Shown: positions 1-12,105, counted from the stretch's first letter. The stretch: 64,000 nt of DNA from Ariolimax columbianus (GCA_036924085.1 JAVGWX010000009.1:61299512-61363511), one strand, 5' to 3'. The notes: a model not told the origin generated them from the sequence alone. Made by a program: numbers and translations.

Positions 1-1530
1 CAGGTAGGTTTTCGTACAGTAGGGATGGACTTTGGTGTTGTTAGTGCGTTCATGGGGGTTTCGTGCATCTTTGCTTTGGCTATTTCTGCAAAGTTTCTCC
101 GCTTTAGTTTCCCATTTCCGAAATTGTTTAGTCTCTGGTGCATTGGATGGTCAGTCAGTCTTCTGAGTTTCTCTGATTACAGCTGGGCTCTGCAGTCTCT
201 TCTGTCGGTCATGGATTGCAGTTTTGTAGTCTTTTCAAGTTCTACAATTGGCGTTGATTTCATGCCTCCTGTTTTAACTCTCATGGTTTGGCTTTGGAGT
301 TTGCTATTTTTATCGAAAGTTCGCCTTTGCTGCTGTTGTCCATGCCGCAATGCCATACTCGAGAAGTGGTCTCACTCTTCCAGTGTACAGTTTCTTTAGT
401 ATACTTTCGTCTGCTCCCCAGCGTGTGCCAGCAAGTTTCCTCATGATTGCCATTCTTTCTCTGGCTCTCATTCGGTTTCTCTCGCTCTGACTTTTCCATG
501 TCATGCGCCGATCAAATATCACTCCCATGTAGTTTGGGTTGTCGTTTGGCTGCAGGTATTTGCCATTTAGACTTAATTTTGTGTTTTTTGGTTTGTTTGA
601 TAGCGAGAATATTGTACATGTCGTTTTTTCCTCGTTTATTTTGACCAGCCATGAGTTAGCCCACTTTTCCAGCGATGTTAGGGCCTGCTGCATCTGATTT
701 CTTGCTATGGTGTGATTCTTTTCAGAGGTCCACATAGCCAGATCGTCTGCAAACATTGAGCTATGGACTCTGTTTTATCATTTATATACACCAGGAAGAG
801 TGTGGGTGACAGTACTTCCCATTGGGGTACTCCCTGCTCAAGTGTCATCTTTTTGCTCGTCTGCCCTTGTACTTGACCTCTGGTCGTTCTGTTTTTGAGG
901 TAGTGGTTGATCCATTTGTACATTTTCCTACAAACTTCACTTCTTCTTAGCTTGACTCTAAGTCCCTCTTTCCAGACTTTGTCAAATGCCTTTTCCAGGT
1001 CCGCCCAAACCGCTACTGTGTGTTTTTGTTGCTGGTAAGCATCTTCTATTTCCTGGGCTAAGAGGATGACCTGATCCTCAGTGGATCTGTACTGTCTAAA
1101 GCCTGCTTACTGTGGAATTAGTATGCGTTTTTTTTTCAGATGCCACATCAGGCTGGTGTTTATCATACGTTCCATCAGTTTGCCGACATAGCTCAGTAGG
1201 CTGATAGGCCTGTATCCATTTGGATCTGTTTTGTCTTTTCCTTTCTTTGGTACTGATACAAGTACTGCGTCTTTCTATGCCTGGGGTACAATACCCCTTT
1301 TCCAGCTTTGGTTCAGGACTGATAGCAGTTTCCTCTTTGCTGTTTGGCCCAGCCCCATCAGCATTTCGTTTGTTATCCCGTCTTTTCCGGGAGATTTCCT
1401 TTTCTTTAATGTTCTCATGGCCTCTTCCATTTCATTCATTGTTAATTTTGCTATGATATGCTCTTCTGGTGCCATATTGGTGTTGTCGTGTCCCTTTTGC
1501 TCTTCACTAATGTCTGTATGCCTATCTGCA
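1..1530 (-). mobile_element. LINE-A copy 1: reverse transcriptase fragment of an RNase-H-type LINE, degenerate
   Basis: The minus strand encodes broken pieces of a LINE reverse transcriptase closely similar to 17857-19400. Visible motifs include KSPGKDGITNEML near 1375-1410, a DLEKAFD-type catalytic block near 985-1005 and SMFADDLAMW near 725-757. Frameshifts and a small deletion near 774-786, relative to the copy at 17 kb, split the frame into several pieces. The window edge cuts off the RNase H half. Similarity to the other copies stops abruptly at about 1530, just before a CT microsatellite, so the 5' end is truncated or rearranged. Clade (I-like, because the better copies carry RNase H) is inferred from family knowledge. 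Confidence 0.9.
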
Positions 1531-1547
1531 GTGAGAAGGCATTTGAT

Positions 1548-1550
<3 letters not shown>

Positions 1551-1596
<46 letters not shown>

Positions 1597-1720
1597 CGCT
1601 CATGTATGTATGTTTGTGTGTGTGTATATATGTATGTATGTATGTATGTATGTGTGTGTGTATGTGTGTGTGTGCGCACTTGCGACCTTGTGTGTGTGTA
1701 TGTATGTTTGGGAATTGTAT
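1551..1720. repeat. (CT)n / (TATG)n / (TG)n microsatellite cluster
   Basis: A run of CT dinucleotides (about 1551-1590) passes into TATG and TG repeats up to about 1720. It abuts the broken 5' edge of LINE-A copy 1. Apparent reading frames through it are low-complexity artefacts. Confidence 0.95.
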
Positions 1721-1908
1721 TCAATGAAGAAAATTAACGCCCGCCATGGTTGAGCCACCATGCCACGAAAGAGGCATGGCGTCTCCTATAGGAAGCCCAT
1801 CTTCCTGATACTTCCCCGTACCCAATCCAGGCAATCCACGTTTCCCCCGCAGCTATGTACACTGGAGAAAAAATGACAGAAATACCACCGAGCCATTAAC
1901 ACTCCAGG
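1721..1908. other. Short anonymous spacer before the minisatellite
   Basis: Unique-looking sequence with no motif I recognise. It separates the microsatellite from the 29-bp array. Confidence 0.5.
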
Positions 1909-4900
1909 AAGAACATGCAGAATCTGATATAGTTGGGAAGAAGATGCATAGACTGATGTAGTTGGGAAGAAGATGCAGAGACTGATGTAGTTGGGAAGAA
2001 GATGCAGAGACTGATGTAGTTGGGAAGAAGATGCAGAGACTGATGTAGTTGGGAAGAAGATGCAGAGACTGATGTAGTTGGGAAGAAGATGCAGAATCTG
2101 ATATAGTTGGGAAGAAGATGCAGAGACTGATGTAGTTGGGAAGAAGATGCAGAGACTGATGTAGTTGGGAAGAAGATGCAGAGACTGATGTAGCTGGGAA
2201 GAAGATGCAGAATCTGATATAGTTGGGAAGAAGATGCAGAGACTGATATAGTTGGGAAGAAGATGCAGAGACTGATGTAGTTGGGAAGAAGATGCAGAGA
2301 CTGATGTAGTTGGGAAGAAGATGCAGAGACTGATGTAGCTGGGAAGAAGATGCAGAATCTGATATAGTTGGGAAGAAGATGCAGAGACTGATGTAGTTGG
2401 GAAGAAGATGCAGAGACTAATGTAGTTGGGAAGAAGATGCAGAGACTGATGTAGTTGGGAAGAAGATGCAGAGACTGATATAGTTGGGAAGAAGATGCAG
2501 AGACTGATATAGTTGGGAAGAAGATGCAGAGACTGATGTAGTTGGGAAGAAGATGCAGAGACTGATGTAGCTGGTAAGAACAAAAGAGACTGATGTAGTT
2601 GGGAAGAAGATGCAGAGACTGATGTAGTTGGGAAGAAGATGCAGAGACTGATGTAGTTGGGAAGAAGATGCAGAGACTGATATAGTTGGGAAGAAGATGC
2701 AGAGACTGATGTAGTTGGGAAGAAGATGCAGAGACTGATGTAGCTGGTAAGAACAAAAGAGACTGATATAGTTGGGAAGAAGATGCAGAGACTGATGTAG
2801 CTGGTAAGAACAAAAGAGACTGATATAGTTGGGAAGAACATGAAGAGACTGATATAGTTGGGAAGAAGATGCAGAGACTGATGTAGTTGGGAAGAACATG
2901 AAGAGACTGATATAGTTGGGAAGAAGATGCAGAGACTGATGTAGTTGGGAAGAACATGAAGAGACTGATGTAGTTGGGAAGAAGATGCAGAGACTGATGT
3001 AGCTGGTAAGAACAAAAGAGACTGATATAGTTGGGAAGAAGATGCAGAGACTGATGTAGTTGGGAAGAACATGAAGAGACTGATGTAGTTGGTAAGAACA
3101 AAAGAGACTGATATAGTTGGGAAGAAGATGCAGAGACTGATATAGTTGGGAAGAAGATGCAGAGACTGATGTAGTTGGGAAGAACATGAAGAGACTGATG
3201 TAGTTGGGAAGAACATGAAGAGACTGATATAGTTGGGAAGAACATGAAGAGACTGATGTAGCTGGTAAGAACACAAGAGACTGATGTAGTTGGGAAGAAG
3301 ATGCAGAGACTGATATAGTTGGGAAGAAGATGCAGAGACTGATGTAGTTGGTAAGAACAAAAGAGACTGATGTAGTTGGGAAGAACATGAAGAGACTGAT
3401 ATAGTTGGGAAGAACATGAAGAGACTGATGTAGCTGGTAAGAACAAAAGAGACTGATGTAGTTGGGAAGAACATGAAGAGACTGATATAGTTGGGAAGAA
3501 CATGAAGAGACTGATGTAGCTGGTAAGAACAAAAGAGACTGATGTAGTTGGGAAGAAGATGCAGAGACTGATATAGTTGGGAAGAAGATGCAGAGACTGA
3601 TGTAGCTGGTAAGAACAAAAGAGACTGATGTAGTTGGGAAGAACATGAAGAGACTGATGTAGCTGGTAAGAACAAAAGAGACTGATATAGTTGGGAAGAA
3701 GATGCAGAGACTGATGTAGTTGGGAAGAACATGAAGAGACTGATGTAGTTGGGAAGAACATGAAGAGACTGATATAGTTGGGAAGAACATGAAGAGACTG
3801 ATATAGTTGGGAAGAACATGAAGAGACTGATGTAGCTGGTAAGAACAAAAGAGACTGATATAGTTGGGAAGAAGATGCAGAGACTGATGTAGCTGGTAAG
3901 AACAAAAGAGACTGATGTAGTTGGGAAGAAGATGCAGAGACTGATATAGTTGGGAAGAAGATGCAGAGACTGATGTAGTTGGTAAGAACAAAAGAGACTG
4001 ATGTAGTTGGGAAGAACATGAAGAGACTGATATAGTTGGGAAGAACATGAAGAGACTGATGTAGCTGGTAAGAACATGAAGAGACTGATGTAGTTGGGAA
4101 GAACATGAAGAGACTGATATAGCTGGTAAGAACAAAAGAGACTGATATAGTTGGGAAGAAGATGCAGAGACTGATGTAGTTGGGAAGAACATGAAGAGAC
4201 TGATGTAGTTGGGAAGAACATGAAGAGACTGATATAGTTGGGAAGAACATGAAGAGACTGATGTAGCTGGTAAGAACAAAAGAGACTGATGTAGTTGGGA
4301 AGAAGATGCAGAGACTGATATAGTTGGGAAGAAGATGCAGAGACTGATGTAGCTGGTAAGAACAAAAGAGACTGATATAGTTGGGAAGAAGATGCAGAGA
4401 CTGATGTAGTTGGGAAGAACATGAAGAGACTGATGTAGTTGGGAAGAACATGAAGAGACTGATATAGTTGGGAAGAACATGAAGAGACTGATGTAGCTGG
4501 TAAGAACAAAAGAGACTGATGTAGTTGGGAAGAAGATGCAGAGACTGATATAGTTGGGAAGAAGATGCAGAGACTGATATAGTTGGGAAGAAGATGCAGA
4601 GACTGATGTAGTTGGGAAGAAGATGCAGAGACTGATGTAGTTGGGAAGAACATGAAGAGACTGATGTAGCTGGTAAGAACAAAAGAGACTGATGTAGTTG
4701 GGAAGAACATGAAGAGACTGATATAGTTGGGAAGAAGATGCAGAGACTGATGTAGTTGGGAAGAACATGAAGAGACTGATGTAGCTGGTAAGAACAAAAG
4801 AGACTGATGTAGTTGGGAAGAACATGAAGAGACTGATATAGTTGGGAAGAACATGAAGAGACTGATGTAGCTGGTAAGAACAAAAGAGACTGATGTAGTT

Positions 4901-5715
4901 GGTAAGAACAAAAGAGACTGATGTAGTTGGTAAGAACAAAAGAGACTGATGTAGTTGGGAAGAACATGAAGAGACTGATGTAGCTGGTAAGAACAAAAGA
5001 GACTGATGTAGTTGGGAAGAAGATGCAGAGACTGATATAGTTGGGAAGAAGATGCAGAGACTGATGTAGCTGGTAAGAACAAAAGAGACTGATGTAGTTG
5101 GGAAGAACATGAAGAGACTGATGTAGCTGGTAAGAACAAAAGAGACTGATGTAGTTGGGAAGAAGATGCAGAGACTGATGTAGCTGGTAAGAACAAAAGA
5201 GACTGATATAGTTGGGAAGAACATGAAGAGACTGATGTAGTTGGGAAGAACATGAAGAGACTGATGTAGTTGGGAAGAAGATGCAGAGACTGATGTAGCT
5301 GGTAAGAACAAAAGAGACTGATGTAGTTGGGAAGAAGATGCAGAGACTGATGTAGCTGGTAAGAACAAAAGAGACTGATATAGTTGGGAAGAAGATGCAG
5401 AGACTGATGTAGTTGGGAAGAACATGAAGAGACTGATGTAGTTGGGAAGAACATGAAGAGACTGATGTAGTTGGGAAGAAGATGCAGAGACTGATGTAGT
5501 TGGGAAGAAGATGCAGAGACTGATGTAGTTGGGAAGAAGATGCAGAGACTGATGTAGTTGGGAAGAAGATGCAGAGACTGATGTAGTTGGGAAGAAGATG
5601 CAGAGACTGATGTAGTTGGGAAGAACATGAAGAGACTGATGTAGTTGGGAAGAACATGAAGAGACTGATGTAAATGGGAAGAACATGAAGAGACTGATGT
5701 AGTTGGGAAGAATGG
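1909..5715. repeat. Large 28/29-bp minisatellite, about 130 units
   Basis: Head-to-tail units of gactgatgtagttgggaaga plus a variable end. Three unit types are visible: A ends in agatgcaga (29 bp), B ends in acatgaaga (29 bp), and C reads gctggtaagaacaaaaga after gactgatgta (28 bp). About 1917-2560 is almost pure type A, the middle is an A/B/C mosaic, and the last 250 bp returns to A then B. The minus strand has no stop in any frame over most of the array because the unit lacks TTA, CTA and TCA on the plus strand. The predicted peptides are the same low-complexity cycle in three frames, so I do not call a gene. Confidence 0.97.
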
Positions 5716-6974
5716 CTGGATGTGGCATATGTGGATAGTAGACATACAGACCTCGAACCTCCGGGAACCTGTGTGGGATATACACACATATGCACTTAGA
5801 TAGGTAAAGAAACTGATCAGTTTACAAATAATGTTAGTAAATAAATGAGTCAGTTTATTAATATTGACGAGGTCTATCGTAATAGTTTATGGAGCTGATA
5901 AATAAAGGCCGCTTACCTTCAGTCGCCAAGCATCGCACAGGCTATGTTGTTATTTCACTGCTGATATTTAAACATATGCCGGACTCAGGTTTTAAATTCA
6001 CGTACTCTGGACCAGAAAACAAATATCCAAGCCACTCAGCCAGCGGCTCTTCTTGAATGAGTAATTACTTTTATCAGAATTATTATCATAGTAGTAAGCT
6101 TACTGAGGAAGCTCGCATTGCATTACAAAAGGTTCACATTTTCAAGTACGCCTCAGGATGTGAAGAGACTAACGTTAACTCGCTTTAAAAATAAAAACAG
6201 TCAACAGTACCTAACTCAAGTGCGAGTGACATTAGCAACAACAGCAACTACAACATCAAATTTTAACACAGAAAGCAGCTCCGACAATGTAAGTCAGTGC
6301 CTGGAAAACTGATGTCCAGAGTGGATAAATACATCATCAAGGGAATGACCTTACAAAAATCAGAAGACGAAGAAGACGAAAAAGAAGACGACGATTATGC
6401 CGTGGTACAAAAGAAAAAGCGAGGTTAACAAAAAAGAACAAAAAGGTGGACGAGGAAGTGTAGAGTAACAGAACGGAAAATGGAATATTTAAATATGTGT
6501 CTTAAGGCACTGATGTGAACAAATTGGGCGGTATTCAAGTTCAAATCATGTTTATTCATTTGGAATACATGAGCAAATAGCGGTTATCTGGATGTCTGAA
6601 AATAGCACGGTGAACTGGTCAACGGGAATATGTGGCAACATGTGTCATGATATTGCTACAATCTGCAGGTCAGCTTTCAAAAAAGCTTTCAAAAAAGCCG
6701 TCAGGGATGAAGAGTTAGCTAGAGAGGTCTAGTGCTAGGCCTCAGCTTTTCCCGCGAGATAGTGTAGCAACTTCTTTTCCTATCTATTTACCTTTCAACA
6801 ACAGTAAGTCAGGTATAAATATACAGCTGGGTAGACTGGAGTATCCTCATATGCTTTCTAGAATATATTACTGTAGGTGAAAGAATAGGCACATTGCATT
6901 CAGATGAACAGGAAAATAGTAGCTGGTTTATACGAACTAAGACCAGAACCAGAACAAATTAACAAGATTTGACC
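5716..6974. other. Anonymous AT-rich sequence
   Basis: No convincing gene. A 64-codon frame at 6118-6312 is Thr/Ser rich and matches nothing I know. A purine-rich GAAGAC stretch lies at 6361-6410. The right end runs into the LINE-E pseudogene. Confidence 0.5.
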
Positions 6975-7975
6975 ATAAACATACCAAGATCAACGAGCAG
7001 CTGTCCGAGTATCTGAGCAAACATCAGATTGGTTCGTGGTCCAAAAAGGAGTAAGACAGGGATGTATCCTCTCACCTTATCTATACAACATATATGCGGA
7101 ATGTATAATGAGAAATGTTAGAGATGACGAGAACATTGACAGTTTCGACCCATTTTCAATTGGTGGGTACGAGATTCCAACGTAACGTTACGCACACGAC
7201 ACAGTGATACTATCAAGAAGTGCAGAAGGGATAGAGCAGCTAATTTCAGCCATACATGGACACAGTAAAGATCAGAACCTGTTTATAAACATAAACAAAA
7301 CAAAGAAAATGACCACCGACAAAACACAATGTAAGCATAAATTTACAGTGAGTGGTGAGGAAATAGATCAGGTCACACATTTTTAATATCTGGGCTCCAG
7401 AATTGACAAAAATGGCGACTGCTCAAAAGAAATCAGAAAAAGACTAGCCATGGCAATGCAGAGACTGAACAGCCTAAAGAAATTATGGCAGAGCACCAAC
7501 AAAACGATAAAAGTAAAAGTCTTGAGAGCCTGTGTTTTTCCTGTGGCAGCTTATGGCTGCGAATCATGGACGCTTACCAAAACCTCCAGACAAAGAATCG
7601 AATCCTTCGAGTCAAAATGTTACAGAAAGATCGCATAATACTCTTGACAGAGAAAAAGACAAATGTAGACATTCGGCAAGAGTTGAGTATATAAGAGAAC
7701 TGGTTCATCATTTCCATTTTGGCTAGAAAATGCAAATACTTTGGTCACATCAAGAGACACAGCGGTCTTGAGAGAACGGTGATGGAAGGTATGGTGCCAG
7801 GTAAAAGAGGAAGTACTAGACCAAGAAGACGATGGCACCAAGATATCCAGGAATCCCTGAGTATGACTGTGGTGGCGGCTGGAGTTTTGGCAATGGAACG
7901 AGTTTCTTTCAGACAGACTGTGATGGGAGCGACGTTCTACAAAGGATATACTACATGATGATGAGACCATAAACA
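6975..7975 (+). mobile_element. LINE-E pseudogene: C-terminal half of a reverse transcriptase (RTE / endonuclease-RT type)
   Basis: Plus-strand pieces read in order as a LINE reverse transcriptase: DQRAAVRV near 6990, VQKGVRQGCILSPYLYN at about 7040-7090 (the palm GxxQGCxLSP block), then a catalytic box reading YAHD at about 7190-7200 where functional enzymes have YADD. Further on come INKTKKMT, the thumb block CVFPVAAYGCESWTL (about 7525-7575), RKCKYFGHIKRHSGLERTV (about 7725-7785) and the basic PGKRGSTRPRRRWHQDI tail (about 7797-7850). Stops at 7182, 7384, 7636 and a frameshift near 7720 show it is dead. The lost aspartate alone would abolish polymerase activity. Clade is inferred from the C-terminal style and is less certain than the LINE assignment. 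It is 5' truncated, with no endonuclease domain, and ends in a short GATGATGA tail at 7958-7970. Confidence 0.88.
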
Positions 7976-7983
7976 ACAAAAAA

Positions 7984-8550
7984 TGGTTAGTAGAGCTTTA
8001 GTTAGTAGAGCTTTAGTTAGTAGAGCTTATAGTTAGTAGAGCTTATAGTTAGTAGAGCTTATAGTTAGTTAGTAGAGCTTATAGTTAGTAGAGCTTAGAG
8101 TTAGTAGAGCTTAAAGTTAGTAGAGCTTTAGTTAGTAGAGCTTTAGTTAGTAGAGCTTATAGTTAGTAGAGCTTTAGTTAGTAGAGCTTATAGTTAGTAG
8201 AGCTTATAGTTAGTAGAGCTTATAGTTAGTTAGTAGAGCTTATAGTTAGTAGAGCTTATATTTAGTAGAGCTTATAGTTAGTAGAGCTTATAGTTAGTAG
8301 AGCTTATAGTTAGTTAGTAGAGCTTATAGTTAGTAGAGCTTATAGTTAGTAGAGCTTATAGTTAGTAGAGCTTATAGTTTGTAGAGCTTATAGTTAGTAG
8401 AGCTTATAGTTAGTAGAGCTTATAGTCAGGCAGTTCAGTTCATCTCGTAGCCCATAAGGTCGTTGGAGCACACTTGAAGACAGTCCAAAAATAATAGTTA
8501 GTAAAGCGTATAGTTAGTAGAGTTTATAGTTAGTAGAGCTTATAAATACG
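7984..8550. repeat. 16-bp minisatellite (gttagtagagcttata)
   Basis: About 33 units of gttagtagagcttata, with 15-bp variants (gttagtagagcttta) and 20-bp variants that carry an extra gtta. It begins within 30 bp of the 3' end of the LINE-E pseudogene. It is interrupted at about 8408-8500 by an unrelated segment listed separately, after which two or three units resume. Confidence 0.95.
8408..8480 (-). mobile_element. LINE 3'-terminal fragment inside the 16-bp array
   Basis: Read on the minus strand, this segment matches 47702-47768, the stop-codon region and 3' end of another LINE copy: both contain tgtcttca.gtgtgc.ccaacgacct followed by a GATGA/CTGA-rich end. It is therefore a piece of a LINE 3' end placed between satellite units. 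I see no clear target-site duplication, because the surrounding repeat would mask one. Confidence 0.7.
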
Positions 8551-8564
8551 TGCTTCTTAACTTC

Positions 8565-8930
8565 ACAATGTCTGAAAAAATGGAAGACTCGCGCAGTTGC
8601 GGTGCTTAAACCAGGGAAAGAACCAAACAATCCCAAGAAATATGGTCCCATCTCACACCTATGCCACCTATACAAGGTCTAGGAAAGACTGATTCCGAAC
8701 TGTTTCCGCGCGACAGTTAATGGAGAACTGATTCAAGAAAAAGCTGATTTCTGATCTGGAAAATCATGCTGCTGTCAGATACTGATCCTAACCCAATTAA
8801 TCGAAAATGGATACGACCGAAAACAAATCACTTGATTGGCACTTGTTGACCTTTACGTCGCGAATGACACAGTAAACTACAGAAAGCTAACTTTCAGGAG
8901 ACACAGATAAAATAGACAAAACTGATAGTG
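8565..8930 (+). mobile_element. Reverse transcriptase N-terminal fragment, Jockey-like LINE
   Basis: The plus strand reads AVAVLKPGKEPNNPKKYGPI, then a degraded fingers region (LCHLYKV, a stop, ADF) and VDLYVANDTVNYRKL in other frames. These match the first blocks of Jockey-like reverse transcriptases (LKPGK, RPISLL, QAGFRPGKSC, FVDLxAAYDTVNH). Several stops and frameshifts make it a pseudogene. It may belong to the same family as the C-terminal pieces at 9490-9930 and 58150-58765. Confidence 0.75.
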
Positions 8931-8934
8931 GGAT

Positions 8935-9330
8935 TACGGATTTAAAGATTTGAGAAGAGTCTCAGAAAACCCGGCTTATGATTTCGAGAAGAATTCGAGG
9001 TAGTTTGATACAGATTTATCAGATAATCAACAGAAAGGATACATTAGACTTCACGTTTTTTTCAAAATACAACCACCTACAAGAACAAAGGAGCACAGCT
9101 ACAAATTATTTAAAGAAATGTTCAGATTTGATTTTAGAAGATATCTTTTTAGTCAGAGAATGGAGAGTGCTTGAAATGCATCGTCACATGAAATGGTGAA
9201 GGCAGGGTCAATTAATGCATTCAAGAAAATATTGGATGCGCATAATTTTTAGAGCAGAGAAATGTAAATTAAACTGGCTTATTAAAGGCTCTAAGCAAGT
9301 AAAAAGACCATAATCTAAGATATACAAATT
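8935..9330 (+). mobile_element. LINE-C (CR1-like) 3'-end fragment
   Basis: Collinear with 27815-28215, the 3' end of the CR1-like element. Shared blocks are RIRGSLIQIYQIINR, an RxxxFxxR..FFSQR-like region, VNAFKxKLDAH (degraded) and the 3' UTR with aactggctt/aactggttg followed by aaagac. Frameshifts are present. Compared with the copy at 28 kb, the terminal TTAAG repeats are missing or eroded. Confidence 0.85.
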
Positions 9331-9403
9331 GACAATAGAATTTGGTCTTACCACACTGCTTAAATGCCTACTACAAAATAGGTGCTTCTACGTCTGCATA
9401 GAC

Positions 9404-9432
9404 AACCACAAAAAAAAAAAAAAAAAAAAAAA
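9404..9432. repeat. Poly(A) tract
   Basis: About 24 A in a row. It could be the tail of an unidentified plus-strand retroelement, but no element body was recognised directly upstream. Confidence 0.8.
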
Positions 9433-9489
9433 AGCAGAAGTAAACGCAAAATAATGGTCTTGCACAAGATAGTATACTGGTACCACTGA

Positions 9490-9930
9490 TATTCAATATT
9501 CACACCAATGACCAGCCAACAAATACAAAGGTACTTACATACTTTCCGTGTCCTAGGCACTACGTCACACTTCATTCCTCCAGTATTCAGCCACATATAT
9601 TGCCCTGTCACTGGCACTCAGCAGGTCATCCATGCTACAAGTCTCCAGGAGGTTTGGGTAGATCATCCGATGGTCCTGGTCTGGTGTTTCTCCAGATTAG
9701 CATGTTTCATCATCCCTGTATCCCCATCGTTTTCGATTTTTGCTGTATCGTGATACACGAGTTCGAAGTCTATTTAGTGACTTCCATGTTGTGTAGGGCA
9801 GGAGATGTTCAGGCGCAGGTTCCTCCAGTAACTCGATCAAGGGGGGACCTGTATCAGCTGTTTCAAACTTTCGAGGCTTCGATTTCCTGGATTAGTCTGT
9901 AGGGGCTCGGTTGACTGTAAGAAACATCGT
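9490..9930 (-). mobile_element. LINE-D (Jockey-like) C-terminal and 3' fragment
   Basis: On the minus strand the reading ends ...TTWKSLNRLRTRVSRY, RKRWGYRDDETC and ASDRAIYVAEYWRNEV followed by a stop. This matches the plus-strand copy at 58520-58765 block for block (TTWKSLNRIRTGVS, KRWGYIDDDTC, ANDKAIHVAEYW). The pattern is typical of the C-terminus of Jockey-like LINEs with a Cys-rich knuckle, which is degraded here by a stop after the DDETC. Similarity continues about 40 bp past the stop into the 3' UTR. Confidence 0.85.
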
Positions 9931-9946
9931 CTTGACTTTAGTCTTG

Positions 9947-10200
9947 GGCGCCGCACAGAGGTGAGGCAGTTAATGTGTGGGACAGCAGGCGGTGCACATA
10001 GGTGAGGCAATTCACGTGTGCCGACAGCAGGCGGTGCTCAAAGCTGAGGCAGCTATGTGTGCCGACAGCAGGCGGTGCACATAAGTGAGGCAGTTCACGT
10101 GTGTCGATAGCAGGCGGTGCACAGAGGTGAGGCAGTTCATTTGTGCCGACAGCAGGCGGTGCACAGAGGTGAGACCGTTCACGTGTGCCGACAGCACGCA
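9947..10200. repeat. 42-bp minisatellite, about 6 units
   Basis: Units contain gtgccgacagcaggcggtgc followed by acanaggtgaggcagttcac. The period is 42 bp, a multiple of three, so the frame stays open on the minus strand (PPAVGTxELPHLCA, 14 residues per unit). Copies differ at several sites, so the array is not recent. Confidence 0.95.
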
Positions 10201-12105
10201 GACGCCCCACGGGGAACAACCTTCGAAGCGGTTAAATACAAGCTGACCTTGGATAACTTGTGAGGTATTAAAATGAAAACCAATTTACACCAAACCCAAA
10301 CAAAACCGAAGTAGATGTATTCTATATGTGATCCAGAGGCCAAAAAGACAATCATATAACGTGAACGCTGTACAGCCCACAAAAAACTTTGTGGCAAACT
10401 AGACCGCACACAGTCAAGACACATTGACAAAAACCAAACAGAAGGTATGTGTGAGGAAGAAGGTCATCCAAAGACCAAACCGTGCAACACGGGGATCACA
10501 TCCATCTATCCTTCGAACATCTGCACTTGCCTTGTGCTTTCCGCACTGAAAACGCGGCACCTGCATGGGAAAGTCCAAATACGCTGTGTGGATTGATGAC
10601 TGAGTGATCACATACACGTAATGGTCCACGGGCTACCACTTTAAGAGCCATTTTTTGTAAAGTGCAACTAAGATTGTAGATGTGACTGCCAACTTCATTA
10701 TGTAAAACTGAAAATGTCACAACCATCACTTTGATATGGTCAAATACAGGCTTTCACGCAGGACTTCTGCAAGAAGGCCAGCTATAGTGATTGCCCTATG
10801 CTAACATTCAGTTCAAAGAACACCTAGTGATGATGAATCTAGAGCGTGTGGGTACCTGGGAGAGAAACGGAATATGTTTTCCCAGAGGATTGAACTCATC
10901 AGGCTGGATCGACTAGCCAAATATGTGTTGAAACTTATTGTGGTCATGGCCACGAACCACAACCCACTTGCTGTGTTCGGATACAGGAATCTAACAAGGT
11001 CGTACTTCTATGGAAAGTAAGCTCATTAAAAAAATTCGTGCTGAAATCGTATGTACTGGGTTGAAAGAAGAAAAAAGAACAACGCATTCCACATTTGCAT
11101 TTCGAATTTACATTTTGCAAAAACCAAAGAATTAAACGAATTCACCGTTAGTCAACTTCGGTCAGCAATCCTTGTAAGTACTTATAGGGATAATGGGCTT
11201 ATTAGTCTGGAAATTGACCCTTAATTTCTCAAACGTTCTGAAATCGTAGCCCTTTCAAGTTGGATTTGAGATTGGAAGAAAATGAAAATAATTTGCTGGC
11301 GCCAGGCTATGTGGCACACTTGTTTTAATTTGTGCGCACAATTCACCAGCAGACCATGATGTGTGAACTGACACATTATTCTGGGGTTGTTTCCGCACAA
11401 CTCAAGTTTTTGTCTAAACACAGGAAATGATAGATGGAGTAAGATAGGAGGTTGCTTTTACATCCCTTTGGCGCGTAGCTTCAAAAGCTTTCGAACTTTT
11501 GAACACACTTCGTTCGCTTGTACGCTCTTGGTTCCTATGGCAACAGTGGTTCTCGATTTATTATTACTAGCGAATCACTTTTTAAAACATGATTTAGAGA
11601 CATATTACAAAAGGGGATTGTAGTCTTTTAGCAGACACTGTCGTCGGGGATAAAGTGTTAGATAGTTCAATGCACTAGATTTGAACGTTTTATGAGAGAA
11701 AAGAACAAATTATTGTCATCGCTGCCTTGCCTTCCCTACCTGTACCTCGGTTGCCCATTTGCAGATGTGTGGACTAGAGCGTGCCGTGACTGGGATTAGG
11801 TCCACGATAAATGTAATAAAACTAGTATTCATAGACTTTGACGGAGAATTTAACCCAAATCTTGCGCTGTTTCATACTTTGATAATCGTCCAGATATCAA
11901 ACCAGCACTAAACTATACAGATTACATATTACTCATAATGTCCCTTGGTTATTTCAGTAATTTGTTCTCCAAGTTGAAAGAGAATGTAATTTTCTTAGAT
12001 GTGTTGGTTCACAAGAGCGTTCAAGTATCAGATCGGTGAGAGTTCTTGCATTTCCTAGCAAAAGAAACCACGAACTACCCAGTAGAGTCACACTTCGGTG
12101 TCGTC
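10201..12105. other. Anonymous sequence with a few weak repeat echoes
   Basis: No gene recognised. About 45 bp at 10500-10545 resembles 58107-58150 (tccttcg, then acttgccttgtg). Positions 11037-11070 resemble the SINE core tgctgaagtcggatg with mismatches. Short frames here have no family signal. Confidence 0.45.

Noticed and set aside
1909..5715. CRISPR array
   Set aside because: The unit length (28-29 bp) is CRISPR-like, but repeats are directly contiguous with no unique spacers and no cas genes. The context is a eukaryotic genome.
1786..5795. Giant repetitive proteins of 1,122-1,333 residues on the minus strand
   Set aside because: The same peptide cycle appears in all three frames because the unit lacks stop triplets and its length is not a multiple of three. 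No signal peptide, domain or non-repeat coding context supports a gene.
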